Assembly (NCBI GenBank): GCA_965232895.1
Contig: OZ247430.1
Location: forward strand, 4,056,765-4,120,764
DNA from: Bin87 sp965232895
GTDB taxonomy: Bacteria; Chloroflexota; Dehalococcoidia; Lucifugimonadales; UBA3495
Direction of reading: 5' to 3'
DNA: 64,000 nucleotides
The translations under genes were made by a program, and so were the position numbers. The notes below the pieces were generated by a model. That model was not told the origin of the DNA. It made no database searches and saw only the letters and a program-made list of their open reading frames with translations. This document shows, piece by piece, positions 48,688 through 57,860 of this stretch (within the stretch, counting starts at the first letter, position 1; each line of letters opens with the position of its first letter).

Positions 48688-51255
48688 TCAGCTCAGCCAG
48701 AATTGGGAACCGTCGCCGGTTTTGAGCACCTCGATCCTGACCGGGAACAGGTCTTTGAGCTCATCCAGGTGTGTGATGACGATGATCTTTTCGAAGTCAT
48801 CCTGGATTGACGCGATGGCGTCCACGATGCGCTCGCGCCCGGCCGCGTCCTGGGTGCCGAAGCCTTCGTCGATGAACAGCGTCGGCAGAGGCAACCCCAT
48901 GCGCTGGGCCAGCACCTTTGACAAGGCGATGCGCAGCGCCAGGTTGATGCGAAAAGCCTCGCCGCCGCTGAACAGATCATAACTGCGCGACCCCAGCTCG
49001 TCGCTGACCAGGATGTCCAGGGTCTCAGCCACGTTGCCGGATTGGCGCACCCGTTGAGTTTCCATCTTGACGGCCAATCGGTTGTCCGTCATGCGACCCA
49101 GCAGCAGGTTCGCCTCGGCCTCTATCCGCGGAACGGCGGCGTCGATGAGCATCGCCGGAACGCCACTGCGGCCGAAGGCGTTGTAGAGATCGGAGTAGAC
49201 GCCCTGTTCCGTATTGGAGGATGATCGACGACTTTCCAATGCATCAATCTCTTCAAGGTACGAAACTCGGCGCTCCGCTTCTCCGTGCAGCCTTCCCTGC
49301 CGGGCGAGGAGCGCGTCGCGGTCGGCGAGAAGACGCTCCACGGCTTTGTCCGCATCCGCCGCCTCTCGTTCTCGCTCGGGCAGGTCCGCAACCGCAGATC
49401 GAGCAGCGTCCAGGGTCGCCTGGGCGCTTTGCATCTCTTCATTGAGCCGGACCAATAAATTGTTGGTCTGGCCCAACGACGTCTCATCCGCGGGCAACCG
49501 GGCGCGCGAGTCCTGCAATCTTCGCGACTCGTCGTCCCAGTGTTGCAGGGCCCGGACGTTCGCGGTGGCATCGTCGAGCCTCTGCTCATCGTATCCCAGT
49601 GCGACGATCGCGCTGTCCACTTCGTCCAAAGCAGCGCGCTCGTCAAGCGCAAAATTGTCATGGGCCAACGTTTTCTGCAACCATTCCAGGCGCGGCAGCG
49701 ATGTTGCCAGCTGCTCGGCGGCCGCTTCGCATTGGCGCTGTTCCTGTTGCAGGCGACCGCGCTGCTGTTGGATCCGCTGCCGACGATGGGTAAGGGAGGC
49801 GTCGCCGTCGGCAATCCTGGTTTGCAGGCCCTCGAACCTGGCGGACAAACCTTGCAGGGACCGCTTGATTTCATCGTGAAGGGCGAGTTTGGCCTGGATC
49901 TCGGCGTCGTACCAGGCTGAAATGTCACCGCAGGCGTCCTCGCTGAGCGGTGTCCGGCAAAGGGGGCACACTGCGTCCGCCGTGTGCATCTCCCTCTGCC
50001 TGGCCCGCAGATCTTTTCCCTCTGCGACGCAACGGGCCAGATCCGCCTGCGCCAGGGTGATGTCACGTTGCAGGTCGCCGGATTCGGCGATCTCCTCGTC
50101 CAGCATGGCCTGGTCGGCGGCCAGAGCCGCCTCCGCATCTTCCAATCCCAGCAACTGGCGGGCAACTTCCCTGGAGCGATCCGCCGTTGGGCGGAGCGCA
50201 TTGTCCACGTGATGCTTCAACTGTGCCGCTTCGGCTGTAAGTTGCGCCTGGGTGCGCTGGACTACGGCTTGCAATTCGCTGCGTCGGTCGCGCAGCCGGC
50301 CATAATCAGCCCGCGAGACTTGCAGCCGCTCCATTTCGGATTGCGCAGACGCCAGTTCCCTTGCCCCTGCGCAGATTTCCTCGGAACGGCGCTCCAGGGC
50401 TCGGGCCCGGTCGATCTGTTCTGCAATGGCGGCCGCAGAGGTTTCGGCATGCTCTATATCGGTGCGGAGGTTGTCGATCCGTTGGCCCGCAATGGCCGCT
50501 TCCGCCTGCTTCTGGCGCAACGCGGCGACCGCGTCCCGCAGCCGGCCAGCATGGGCCGAAGTTTGCTCGATTGCTTCGCCCAGCCGGGAGAGCCGGATCG
50601 CTATCTCCCCAAGTTCTTCGGTGGGGTCGGGTATGGCGTCCACCAGATTGCGATTTTGCGCCAGCGCTCCCTCGGTGCGGACCACTTCCGATTGCCAGTG
50701 GTCCCGGCGCCCGGCCGCCGATACCTGCAAGGATTCGTAGAGGCTGAGGTCGAGGACGGACGCGAGTACCGCTTTTCGCTCCGCCGGGGTCTTGCGCGTA
50801 AATTCGTCCGCGCGTCCCTGCAGCAGGAACGCGGTATTGACGAAAGTGTTGTAGTCCATTCCGACCAGGTTCTGGATTTTCCAGATGGTCTCCCGAACCG
50901 AATTGCCGCTTACGGACCGCGGCTCTCCGGCGTCATCCAGGATGAACAGGTCCACTTCGGTGCGACCCTGTCCCGTGCGGCGCCGTCGGCGAATGGCCCG
51001 ATACTCCTGCCCGCGCGCCAGAAAATCCAACTCAACCCGGCATTCCGACTCTCCATACGCGATCAGGTCGTTGTGGTTCTGGGTGCCGGTGCGCGCCTGG
51101 CCCCACAGACACCAGGTCATGGCGTCCAAAAGCGCCGACTTGCCATGGCCGTTGGCCCCGCACAGGCAGGCTACATGTATTCCCCTCAGATCCAACGGCG
51201 GGACATCTTCCCGGTAGCACAAAAAGTTGCGGACCGAAAGCCTCAGAGGGATCAT
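48688..51255 (-). CDS. sbcC: SbcC/Rad50-type SMC family ATPase
   Basis: 855 aa. N-terminal 'MIPLRLSVRNFLCYREDVPP' with Walker A 'LCGANGHGKSALLDAMTWCL'; two long coiled coils around a zinc hook C430-P-L-C433 ('ADAVCPLCRTPL'); C-terminal signature 'LFSGGEAFRINLALRIAL' and Walker B 'PTLFIDEGFGTQD'. It would work with SbcD as a DNA end/hairpin nuclease. It is somewhat shorter than E. coli SbcC (1048 aa), mainly in the coils. No sbcD is adjacent, which is unusual. The ATG is 9 nt from an extended -10 promoter. Confidence 0.93.
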   Translation of the reverse strand: MIPLRLSVRNFLCYREDVPPLDLRGIHVACLCGANGHGKSALLDAMTWCLWGQARTGTQNHNDLIAYGESECRVELDFLARGQEYRAIRRRRRTGQGRTEVDLFILDDAGEPRSVSGNSVRETIWKIQNLVGMDYNTFVNTAFLLQGRADEFTRKTPAERKAVLASVLDLSLYESLQVSAAGRRDHWQSEVVRTEGALAQNRNLVDAIPDPTEELGEIAIRLSRLGEAIEQTSAHAGRLRDAVAALRQKQAEAAIAGQRIDNLRTDIEHAETSAAAIAEQIDRARALERRSEEICAGARELASAQSEMERLQVSRADYGRLRDRRSELQAVVQRTQAQLTAEAAQLKHHVDNALRPTADRSREVARQLLGLEDAEAALAADQAMLDEEIAESGDLQRDITLAQADLARCVAEGKDLRARQREMHTADAVCPLCRTPLSEDACGDISAWYDAEIQAKLALHDEIKRSLQGLSARFEGLQTRIADGDASLTHRRQRIQQQRGRLQQEQRQCEAAAEQLATSLPRLEWLQKTLAHDNFALDERAALDEVDSAIVALGYDEQRLDDATANVRALQHWDDESRRLQDSRARLPADETSLGQTNNLLVRLNEEMQSAQATLDAARSAVADLPEREREAADADKAVERLLADRDALLARQGRLHGEAERRVSYLEEIDALESRRSSSNTEQGVYSDLYNAFGRSGVPAMLIDAAVPRIEAEANLLLGRMTDNRLAVKMETQRVRQSGNVAETLDILVSDELGSRSYDLFSGGEAFRINLALRIALSKVLAQRMGLPLPTLFIDEGFGTQDAAGRERIVDAIASIQDDFEKIIVITHLDELKDLFPVRIEVLKTGDGSQFWLS

Positions 51256-51264
51256 CGTGCGCCG

Positions 51265-51273
51265 ATTGTATCA
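51265..51273 (-). promoter_or_regulatory. Extended -10 promoter giving a near-leaderless sbcC mRNA
   Basis: TGATACAAT on the minus strand (TGn-TACAAT) followed by exactly 9 nt and ATG 51255, the same geometry as the zinc-ribbon gene at 21409. Confidence 0.55.
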
Positions 51274-51347
51274 CCAGGAAGATTGCATCCGGGTGGTTAT
51301 GACGACGACGCCCGCCCCTCGGCCCGGGAGAGCGGTTGGACTACCAG

Positions 51348-51356
51348 TGATACAAT
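51348..51356 (+). promoter_or_regulatory. Extended -10 promoter of the ABC-2 exporter
   Basis: TGATACAAT (51348-51356); start near 51363, ~18-nt leader to ATG 51381. Divergent from the sbcC promoter. Confidence 0.5.
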
Positions 51357-51380
51357 TTTTGTCTAGGAATTCCGACGAAC

Positions 51381-52172
51381 ATGCCGAACCCCATAAACAA
51401 CACCACCAAGGGAACCGGTCCCGTCATAGTTGTAGAGGAACTGCGAAAGCGCTACGGCGACATCCAGGCGGTTGACGGGGTTTCATTCGAGGTGGAACGC
51501 GGTGAGGTGTTCGCCCTGCTGGGCCCGAATGGGTCCGGCAAAACCACCACCGTCGAAATCATCGAGGGCATGCGTTCCGCCGACAGCGGACGCGCCACCG
51601 TGGCCGGCATCGACGTGAGCAAGAATCCCAACGCAGTCAAACAACTCATCGGCGTGCAGTTGCAGAGCAGCGCCTTCTTCGAACACCTGAAACTCGCCGA
51701 GCTGCTCCGTATGCTGGGAAGCATCTACCGCGCCAAGGTTGACCCGGAACCTCTCCTCGAGGCGGTGGACCTGGCGGAACGAAGGTCGGCGTCCTTTCGG
51801 ACTCTCTCGGGTGGACAGAAACAGCGGTTCGCCATCGCGGCCTCGCTCGTCAACGACCCGGACGTGGTGTTCCTCGACGAACCCACCACCGGGCTGGATC
51901 CCCAGGCCCGCCGGCTGATCTGGGATTTGGCGAAAACCTGGAAGCGGGAAGGCCGCACCGTTGTCCTGACTACCCATTACATGGAAGAAGCCGAGGAACT
52001 GTGCGAACGCGTGGCGGTCATGGACAGCGGCAAGATCATCGCCATGGCGTCGCCGGCCCAGCTGATCGACCAACTGATTGCCCGAGGGTTCCACCGGGAA
52101 CAGGAAGTGCGGCTGGCTACGCTGGAGGACGTGTTCCTCGATCTGACCGGCCGGACGCTTCGGGAGTTTTAG
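51381..52172 (+). CDS. ABC transporter ATP-binding protein (DrrA/CcmA-type)
   Basis: 263 aa. Walker A 'LLGPNGSGKTTTVEII', signature 'RTLSGGQKQRFAIAASLV', Walker B 'VVFLDEPTTGLD', H-loop 'VLTTHYMEEAEEL'. The C-terminal 'VRLATLEDVFLDLTGRTLRE' is the usual end of drug/lipid exporter ATPases that pair with ABC-2 permeases, and the partner gene starts 1 nt after the stop. Exported substrate unknown. Confidence 0.93.
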   Translation: MPNPINNTTKGTGPVIVVEELRKRYGDIQAVDGVSFEVERGEVFALLGPNGSGKTTTVEIIEGMRSADSGRATVAGIDVSKNPNAVKQLIGVQLQSSAFFEHLKLAELLRMLGSIYRAKVDPEPLLEAVDLAERRSASFRTLSGGQKQRFAIAASLVNDPDVVFLDEPTTGLDPQARRLIWDLAKTWKREGRTVVLTTHYMEEAEELCERVAVMDSGKIIAMASPAQLIDQLIARGFHREQEVRLATLEDVFLDLTGRTLREF

Positions 52173-52173
52173 G

Positions 52174-53253
52174 ATGCTCGCGAAGCCGGCCGTTTATCTC
52201 ACCTGGTGGTCGATCAAGATGTGGTCGCGGGACCGCGCGGCGATGTTCTGGACGTTCTTCCTGCCCCTGGTCATCATGGTGATCTTCGGCCTGTTGAACT
52301 TCGGCGAACTGGGCAAAGTTGACGTCGGGATCGTTGACCGCGCCGACAACGAAGCCTCGAAGAATTTCATCGATGGCCTGACCCGGATCGACGCGCTGCG
52401 AATCACGACGGGTACGGCTGATGCCGAGCGCGCCGCATTGGCCGACGGAAAGCGCGACCTGGTGATCGCGCTGCCGGAGGATCTGGCCTCAGCCCCGGGC
52501 GGCAGCGAAATCGTCGCCTGGTACCACGGAAGCCGGCAAACCGAGGCGCGGCTGGGGCTCACGGTGATGCAGTCCGCCGTCGACGAGCTGAATTTTGCCA
52601 TCACCGGCGCCGAGCGAGTGGTTACGCTGACCGAGGAGGCTGTGGAGGCGCGGGACCTGGGATACATCGATTTCCTGATGCCCGGCGTGATTGGCATGGC
52701 AATCATGCAGCTGGGGTTGTTCAGCGTGGCGTTCAGTTTCGTAACGATGAAACGTGAGGGAGTGCTGCGGCGGCTGCTCGCCACCCCGCTGAACCCCACC
52801 TCGCTGCTGATCGCCCAGGTGATCACCAAGCTGATCGTTGTGGTGATCCAGACCGTCATCCTCGCTGCGGTGGCGGTGTTCCTGTTTGGCGCGGAATTCG
52901 CCGGCAACTTTTTCGCGGTGCTGCTGGCGGCCGCAATGGGCGGAGCGGTGTTCCTGGCAATGGGCTTCGCCGTGTCCGGTTGGGCCCGCACGGAGCAACA
53001 GGCGGCGCCACTGGCCAACATAGTATCGCTGCCCATGATGTTTCTGTCCGGTGTATTCTTTTCCCGGGACGTTCTTCCCGATATCCTGCAAAGGGTCACC
53101 GATTTTTTGCCCCTCACCTACCTGGTCGAAGCCATTCGGGGCATGACGGTGGAAGGGGACACGGTTTTGATGCAATGGCCGAATTTTCTGGGCCTGGCGG
53201 TGTGGCTTGTGGTAGCGTTTGTCATAGCCAACCGCACGTTCCGCTGGGAGTGA
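52174..53253 (+). CDS. ABC-2 type permease
   Basis: 359 aa. One helix near the N terminus ('MFWTFFLPLVIMVIFGLL'), a large external domain (~45-165), then five helices, e.g. 'MPGVIGMAIMQLGLFSVAFS', 'VVIQTVILAAVAVFLFG', 'NIVSLPMMFLSGVFF' and 'FLGLAVWLVVAFVIA'. 'KREGVLRRLLATPLNPTSLL' is the conserved ABC-2 coupling segment. It forms an exporter with the preceding ATPase. Its TGG-GAG-TGA end is 48 nt before ffh. Confidence 0.92.
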   Translation: MLAKPAVYLTWWSIKMWSRDRAAMFWTFFLPLVIMVIFGLLNFGELGKVDVGIVDRADNEASKNFIDGLTRIDALRITTGTADAERAALADGKRDLVIALPEDLASAPGGSEIVAWYHGSRQTEARLGLTVMQSAVDELNFAITGAERVVTLTEEAVEARDLGYIDFLMPGVIGMAIMQLGLFSVAFSFVTMKREGVLRRLLATPLNPTSLLIAQVITKLIVVVIQTVILAAVAVFLFGAEFAGNFFAVLLAAAMGGAVFLAMGFAVSGWARTEQQAAPLANIVSLPMMFLSGVFFSRDVLPDILQRVTDFLPLTYLVEAIRGMTVEGDTVLMQWPNFLGLAVWLVVAFVIANRTFRWE

Positions 53254-53301
53254 TCCTGCGAGCCCTCAAGACAAGCGCCGAGGCTACGGGAGTGAAACGG
53301 G

Positions 53302-54627
53302 ATGTTTGACAATCTGACCGAACGATTGACCGGAATTTTCGGCCGCCTGCAGGGCAAAGGCCGCCTGACGGAAAAGGACATTGATGACGCGCTCGGCCAG
53401 GTTCGCCGGTCGCTGCTCGAGGCGGACGTGAATTTCCGCGTTGCCCGGGAATTCGTGGCGACGGTGAAAGATCGCGCGTTGACCGGTGAGGTTTTGGAAA
53501 GCCTTTCGCCCGGTCAGCAGGTGGTTAAGATCGTACACGAGGAATTGACCTCCGTATTGAGCGCGGGAGACCACCGCCTCACGCCGGCCAGCCAGTTGCC
53601 ATCCGTGCTGATGCTGGTCGGTTTGCAGGGTTCGGGCAAGACCACCACCGCGGCGAAGCTGGCGTTGCAGATGAAACGGCAGCAACACAGCCCGATGTTG
53701 ATTGCGGCGGACCTCCGGAGGCCGGCCGCAATCGCCCAACTACAGTCGCTCGGTAAACAGTTGGACATCCCGGTGCACTCCGAAGACCCGGGTTCCTCAA
53801 CCCCGGCCAAGGTCGCCATCGCCGGGGTTCGCCGGGCTACCGAGTTGGCCCTGACGTGGGCCATCGTTGACACCGGTGGGCGTCTGCATATCGACGACGA
53901 GTTGATGTCCGAACTGGAAGATGTGAAGCAGGCGGTCTCTCCTTTCCAGACTATCCTGGTTGTGGATGCCATGACCGGCCAGGACGCGGTGAACGCCGCC
54001 GAGGAATTTCACCAGCGCGTGGGCCTGGACGGCTTGATCCTTTCCAAGATGGACGGGGACGCCAGGGGCGGGGCGGCGCTGTCGGTCACCAAGGTTACCG
54101 GCGTGCCGATCAAGTTCATCGGTACCGGCGAACGCAGCGACGCGTTGGAGCAGTTCCACCCCGACCGCATGGCCTCTCGCATCCTCGCCATGGGCGACGT
54201 GCTGACGCTCATCGAGCGCGCGCAGGAAGCGGTGGACGAGGAGAAGGCCCGCGAACTCGAACGCAAGATGCGCACCGCGTCATTCACGCTGGACGATTTC
54301 CTGGATCAGATCCAGGGAGTGAAAAAGATGGGCGGGCTGGCATCGGTGATGGAAATGATGCCCGGAATGGGTCGCCAGACCAAGAAGATGCAGGACCAGC
54401 TGGACGAGTCGGAGCTGAAGAAAACCGAAGCCATCATCCGCTCAATGACGCTGGAAGAGCGGGGAAAGCCGGAGATCATCAAGGGTAGCCGACGCCGGCG
54501 CATCGCGCTGGGCAGCGGCACCAACCCGTCCGACGTGAACCGGGTGCTCAACCAGTTCAAGCAAACCCAGCGGCTGATGCGCCAGTTTTCGAACAACCCC
54601 AAGGGGTTGATGCGGATGCTCCGCTGA
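53302..54627 (+). CDS. ffh: Signal recognition particle protein
   Basis: 441 aa. N domain 'MFDNLTERLTGIFGRLQGKG', G domain with G1 'GLQGSGKTTTAAKLALQM' (~108), 'DTGGRLHIDDELM', 'TKVTGVPIKFIGTGE', and a Met-rich M domain 'GLASVMEMMPGMG' and 'QRLMRQFSNNPKGLMRML' that binds signal peptides and 4.5S RNA. It delivers nascent membrane proteins to FtsY. A Shine-Dalgarno-like GGGAG precedes the ATG. It ends 10 nt from the convergent AlkA-like gene. Confidence 0.97.
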   Translation: MFDNLTERLTGIFGRLQGKGRLTEKDIDDALGQVRRSLLEADVNFRVAREFVATVKDRALTGEVLESLSPGQQVVKIVHEELTSVLSAGDHRLTPASQLPSVLMLVGLQGSGKTTTAAKLALQMKRQQHSPMLIAADLRRPAAIAQLQSLGKQLDIPVHSEDPGSSTPAKVAIAGVRRATELALTWAIVDTGGRLHIDDELMSELEDVKQAVSPFQTILVVDAMTGQDAVNAAEEFHQRVGLDGLILSKMDGDARGGAALSVTKVTGVPIKFIGTGERSDALEQFHPDRMASRILAMGDVLTLIERAQEAVDEEKARELERKMRTASFTLDDFLDQIQGVKKMGGLASVMEMMPGMGRQTKKMQDQLDESELKKTEAIIRSMTLEERGKPEIIKGSRRRRIALGSGTNPSDVNRVLNQFKQTQRLMRQFSNNPKGLMRMLR

Positions 54628-54637
54628 TGACCTTCGG

Positions 54638-55570
54638 TCAGGACCCGGCGATACGCCCGGAGCGAAGGGCCACGAACAGGTATGACGTGGCGTGTGATCT
54701 CCAGGGGGACCAGCGCTCGGAAAACGCGAGCAGTTGAGTGTCGTTAATCTCTTCGCCGTCGAAGTACAGGGCGCTGACGGTCCGGCGCAACGCCAGGTCA
54801 CCGATCGGGAACCCGTCCGGGCGCGACAGAGCTCGGACCAGCACCCACTGCGCCGTCCATTGCCCGACGCCTCGCATCGCCACCATGCGTTTCACCACCT
54901 CGTCGTCCTCGAGTTCGTGCATGCCGGCGAAACCGTCGCCGGCATCCAGCGCGGCGCGCGCGATGCCCTGGATGTACTCAGCTTTCCGGAAACTGAGCTT
55001 GAGTTGGCGCAGGTCATCGACTTCGGCGGTTGCCAAAGATTCGGCCCGGGGGAAGGCATACCATTCGCGGTCGGCAACCGTGGCTCGGACACCGTAGGTC
55101 TCTATCAGCAGGCTGCGGATGATCCTGGCCACATTGGTCGCGATCTGTTGTCCCATGACTGCCTGCACCAGCGCCTCATAAACTGAGGCGGACCGGGTAT
55201 TGCGGTACCCGTAGAAATCGTTGACCACGGACGCCAGCACGGGATCTCCGGCAACCGCATCGTAAAACGGCCTGAGGTCCTGGTCGCAACCCAGCAGCCA
55301 GGTGATCTGCTTCGCCGCCTGATCGGCGTCGGCGCCGGTGAGGTCGTCTCCGGTGAGCTCCACCGACAACTCGGGTTGGTCCACAGTTCCGACCGAGCGC
55401 ACGGTCGCCAGCGCGACGCTGTCGCCCAGATCCAGGAGCCGGAGATACCGACCGTCGTTGTACTCCTCGGTCTTGAATTGCTGGTCTCTGGAATAATTGG
55501 GTTGACCGGCCGTCAGCTCGAAATCGTAGGGCGGAACCGGCCGGACAGTGGTGACCAGGGTGGTTTCCAT
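54638..55570 (-). CDS. AlkA-like DNA-3-methyladenine glycosylase (HhH-GPD)
   Basis: 310 aa. An N-terminal AlkA/OGG-type beta domain ('YDFELTAGQPNYSRDQQF') is followed by the helix-hairpin-helix-GPD domain: 'YEALVQAVMGQQIATNVARI', 'MVAMRGVGQWTAQWVLVRAL' and 'GFPIGDLALRRTV' with the catalytic Asp. It removes alkylated purines. Its ATG overlaps the thpR stop by one base (TGATG), so it is coupled to the upstream genes. Confidence 0.9.
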   Translation of the reverse strand: METTLVTTVRPVPPYDFELTAGQPNYSRDQQFKTEEYNDGRYLRLLDLGDSVALATVRSVGTVDQPELSVELTGDDLTGADADQAAKQITWLLGCDQDLRPFYDAVAGDPVLASVVNDFYGYRNTRSASVYEALVQAVMGQQIATNVARIIRSLLIETYGVRATVADREWYAFPRAESLATAEVDDLRQLKLSFRKAEYIQGIARAALDAGDGFAGMHELEDDEVVKRMVAMRGVGQWTAQWVLVRALSRPDGFPIGDLALRRTVSALYFDGEEINDTQLLAFSERWSPWRSHATSYLFVALRSGRIAGS

Positions 55571-56157
55571 CAGATTTGCACCTCTCCCAGGCTGGAGTAT
55601 TGGGCGCCGCGGGGCGTGAGCACGCTTCGATACAACCGCACGGTATCGGGACGCCAGCTGCGGATGACCGGCAACCTGGCCCGGGTCACCGCATCGGATA
55701 TCGCCTGGCGTTGTCGGGGGGTTACCTGGTCGCGTACTCGACCCAGCGTCAGGTGGGGTCGGAACGGGCGGCCATCCATCGACCAGCCAAGACCGGAAAC
55801 CGACTGCTCGGCACGGCGGTGCCAGTCTTCCAGACTTTCAGCACCGCCGGAAACTCCAGCCCAGATCACCCTGGGGTTCCTGCCGGAGGGAAAGGTCCCC
55901 AGCGTCGACAGCGCCAGCGTTGGCGGGCTGGCCTCATCGAAGTTCTCGGCGATGGCGTCCAGGATTCGCGGCACGATTCGCGAGTCCGTGGGACCCAGGA
56001 ATTTCAAGGTCAAATGAATGCCGTCCGGAGAAACCCAACGCACCCCGGAGGGCAGAGGCCGGCTCAACACCGCGATCGTCTCGGCCAGTTGACGGATCCA
56101 TTCCTCCGGCAACGGCAGCGCGATGAACGTCCGCAGGGTTTCGGACGCGGCGCTCAC
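55570..56157 (-). CDS. thpR: RNA 2',3'-cyclic phosphodiesterase (2H family)
   Basis: 195 aa. Two HxTx motifs, 'IHLTLKFLGPTDS' and 'RPHLTLGRVRDQ', define the 2H phosphoesterase fold; 'LRTFIALPLPEEWIRQLAE' is the usual N terminus. It opens 2',3'-cyclic phosphates at RNA ends (older name 2'-5' RNA ligase). Start overlaps the stop of the upstream fusion gene by 4 nt (ATGA), and its stop overlaps the AlkA-like gene, so all three are translated together. Confidence 0.93.
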   Translation of the reverse strand: MSAASETLRTFIALPLPEEWIRQLAETIAVLSRPLPSGVRWVSPDGIHLTLKFLGPTDSRIVPRILDAIAENFDEASPPTLALSTLGTFPSGRNPRVIWAGVSGGAESLEDWHRRAEQSVSGLGWSMDGRPFRPHLTLGRVRDQVTPRQRQAISDAVTRARLPVIRSWRPDTVRLYRSVLTPRGAQYSSLGEVQI

Positions 56158-57539
56158 GAGACCAACTCGGCGCGCCAGCGATTTAGTTCCAGATACCAGA
56201 AGGCCAAATCGTTCAGGGAGTAACGCGCGTTGGCCGGGCTGGGATTCGGCAGCACGAACACTCGGCTGGAGCCGATCAAAAGGTCCTGTCTGCCGAGCTC
56301 GAGGTTTCCGGCATTGTTGATGCCCTCGCCGTGGCGCAGATACGCGCGGTACGCCGTGAGGCCGTGGAAGCAGGCGATGCGCGGAACGTGACTCAGTAGT
56401 TTTTCACGCAGGGTGGGCGCGTCCCGGCGGTAGTCGGCAGACGTCAGACCGGATGCCTGACTGGTGGGACGTTTGACCACGTCGGTGAAGCCGATACCAT
56501 CGGCCAGCAGCGAGGCGTCATCTCCGGGTCCGACAGGCCGGCCCACGAAATTCGCGGCAGTCAGAGCCGACCAAAACCGGTTTCGGGGGTTGGCAAAATA
56601 GTGGCCGGCCCGGACCGACCGGGTCGAAGGGTTCAGACCGATCAGGACGATGTCCAAACCGGGTTCCAGATAGTCGGGCAGGGTTTCCATGGGCTGATCG
56701 CCGGGGTTCACCAGCGAACAGGCATTGGCGCCCATGATTGCGTCGGTGTCACCCTGCGGCAGGCCGGCAGACCGAACGTGATCGATGACCCGGCGATGCT
56801 TGAGCAGCGGGTAATCGGTGCCGAAAAGAACGCGGTCGGCGCCGGCGACCGTGGCCGCCGCGGCGATTGCCGACGGACGATACAGATAAGGCAGCGCCGC
56901 GGTGTCGTACCAAACATTTTTCAAGGCGTCGGCAACCTCAGGCATCGCGGCATAGAAGGGGAGGCCTCCGCCCAGATGGGCGAATACGATGCGGTTTGCC
57001 GGGAAGTTCTGCGCGAGTTGCAGCAATCGATCCGGAGTTGAAGATCCTTTGCCGGGGTATTGGTGCCCCACGGGCTCAGAGGCATGGACCACTATCGGCG
57101 CGTTACGGGTGCGTAGCAGCGTCATCAGGGGGGCCATGACGGTGGGATCACCGATGTCGAACCCCTGGCTGTCGGCGTGAAGCTCTCCTATGCCCACAGC
57201 CCCGGCATCCAGGCACCGCGAAGCCTCGCGCACGGCTGCTTCGCCCCATGCCGGATTGACGGACGCGAAGGCGGTGATGCGGTCAGGTTGGGCCAGGGAT
57301 GACTGTATGAGGTAATCGTTAACCTGTGCAGCGATATCCGGGTCAGTCCAGCCAAATCCCATGGCTACGGCGTGGTTGACGCCAGAGACGTCCATGGCTC
57401 GCAGCAGCTGTGCCGCGTCCGCGAAACGGCCGCCGGAGTCGGGGAACAGGGCGGCATAAGTGGCGTCCCGATCCGTCAGTTCATCGTGGCGAGAGGCGAA
57501 ATCAGGAGGAAGAATGTGGCAGTGGCTATCGACAATCAT
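56154..57539 (-). CDS. Fusion of amidohydrolase (TatD/amidohydrolase-2 type) and Mug/TDG uracil-DNA glycosylase
   Basis: 461 aa, continuous. Residues 1-~285 form a metal-dependent TIM barrel: 'MIVDSHCHILPP' (H6, H8), 'APIVVHASEPVGHQ', 'IVFAHLGGGLPF', 'VLFGTDYPLLKHR' with the last Asp. Residues ~296-461 are a mismatch-specific uracil/thymine-DNA glycosylase: 'DIVLIGLNPSTRSVRAGHYF' (catalytic-loop Asn303), 'FTDVVKRPTSQA', and 'VFVLPNPSPANARYS'. Mug removes uracil and ethenocytosine opposite guanine. The barrel's substrate is unknown; TatD relatives act as DNases, while amidohydrolase-2 members act on small molecules. The two parts are not usually joined. Confidence 0.88.
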   Translation of the reverse strand: MIVDSHCHILPPDFASRHDELTDRDATYAALFPDSGGRFADAAQLLRAMDVSGVNHAVAMGFGWTDPDIAAQVNDYLIQSSLAQPDRITAFASVNPAWGEAAVREASRCLDAGAVGIGELHADSQGFDIGDPTVMAPLMTLLRTRNAPIVVHASEPVGHQYPGKGSSTPDRLLQLAQNFPANRIVFAHLGGGLPFYAAMPEVADALKNVWYDTAALPYLYRPSAIAAAATVAGADRVLFGTDYPLLKHRRVIDHVRSAGLPQGDTDAIMGANACSLVNPGDQPMETLPDYLEPGLDIVLIGLNPSTRSVRAGHYFANPRNRFWSALTAANFVGRPVGPGDDASLLADGIGFTDVVKRPTSQASGLTSADYRRDAPTLREKLLSHVPRIACFHGLTAYRAYLRHGEGINNAGNLELGRQDLLIGSSRVFVLPNPSPANARYSLNDLAFWYLELNRWRAELVS

Positions 57540-57785
57540 CTACGGTATTCCGCCGTGCGACGGGTAAGAGTTCACCGGATCAGTATAGACCACCTGTCGG
57601 CAGGCCCCGACCTTCTGACCGGGAGCAACGCGGCCAACGTCGAACAACGATCATTGGCTTCGGTTCGCAGTTCAGACCGCGCGCACGTCGTCACGCGGAG
57701 ACGGGCGTAATATTCCCGAGGGCCAATCCGGGAGGCGTTCGACGCCAGCATTCGACTGATCGGGCCGGAGGTCGCGTCGCGCTTA
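57540..57785. other. Intergenic region without a gene
   Basis: About 245 bp between divergent genes. A TATACT on the minus strand (57582-57587) could be the -10 of the amidohydrolase-Mug operon, but no -35 accompanies it. No ORF or RNA is recognisable. Confidence 0.4.
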
Positions 57786-57815
57786 TGGACAGGCTTACAG
57801 GCCGGGAATATAATC
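57786..57815 (+). promoter_or_regulatory. Promoter of the split transketolase genes
   Basis: TGGACA (57786-57791), 18-bp spacer, TATAAT (57810-57815). Start near 57822, ~40-nt leader. Confidence 0.65.
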
Positions 57816-57860
57816 TTTCTGGCTCGCATTATTATCCCCTTCTATATCGCAGGTGACGTA

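Noticed and set aside
49984..51366. 460-codon plus-strand frame opposite sbcC
   Set aside because: Antisense shadow; it also runs through the sbcC and exporter promoters.
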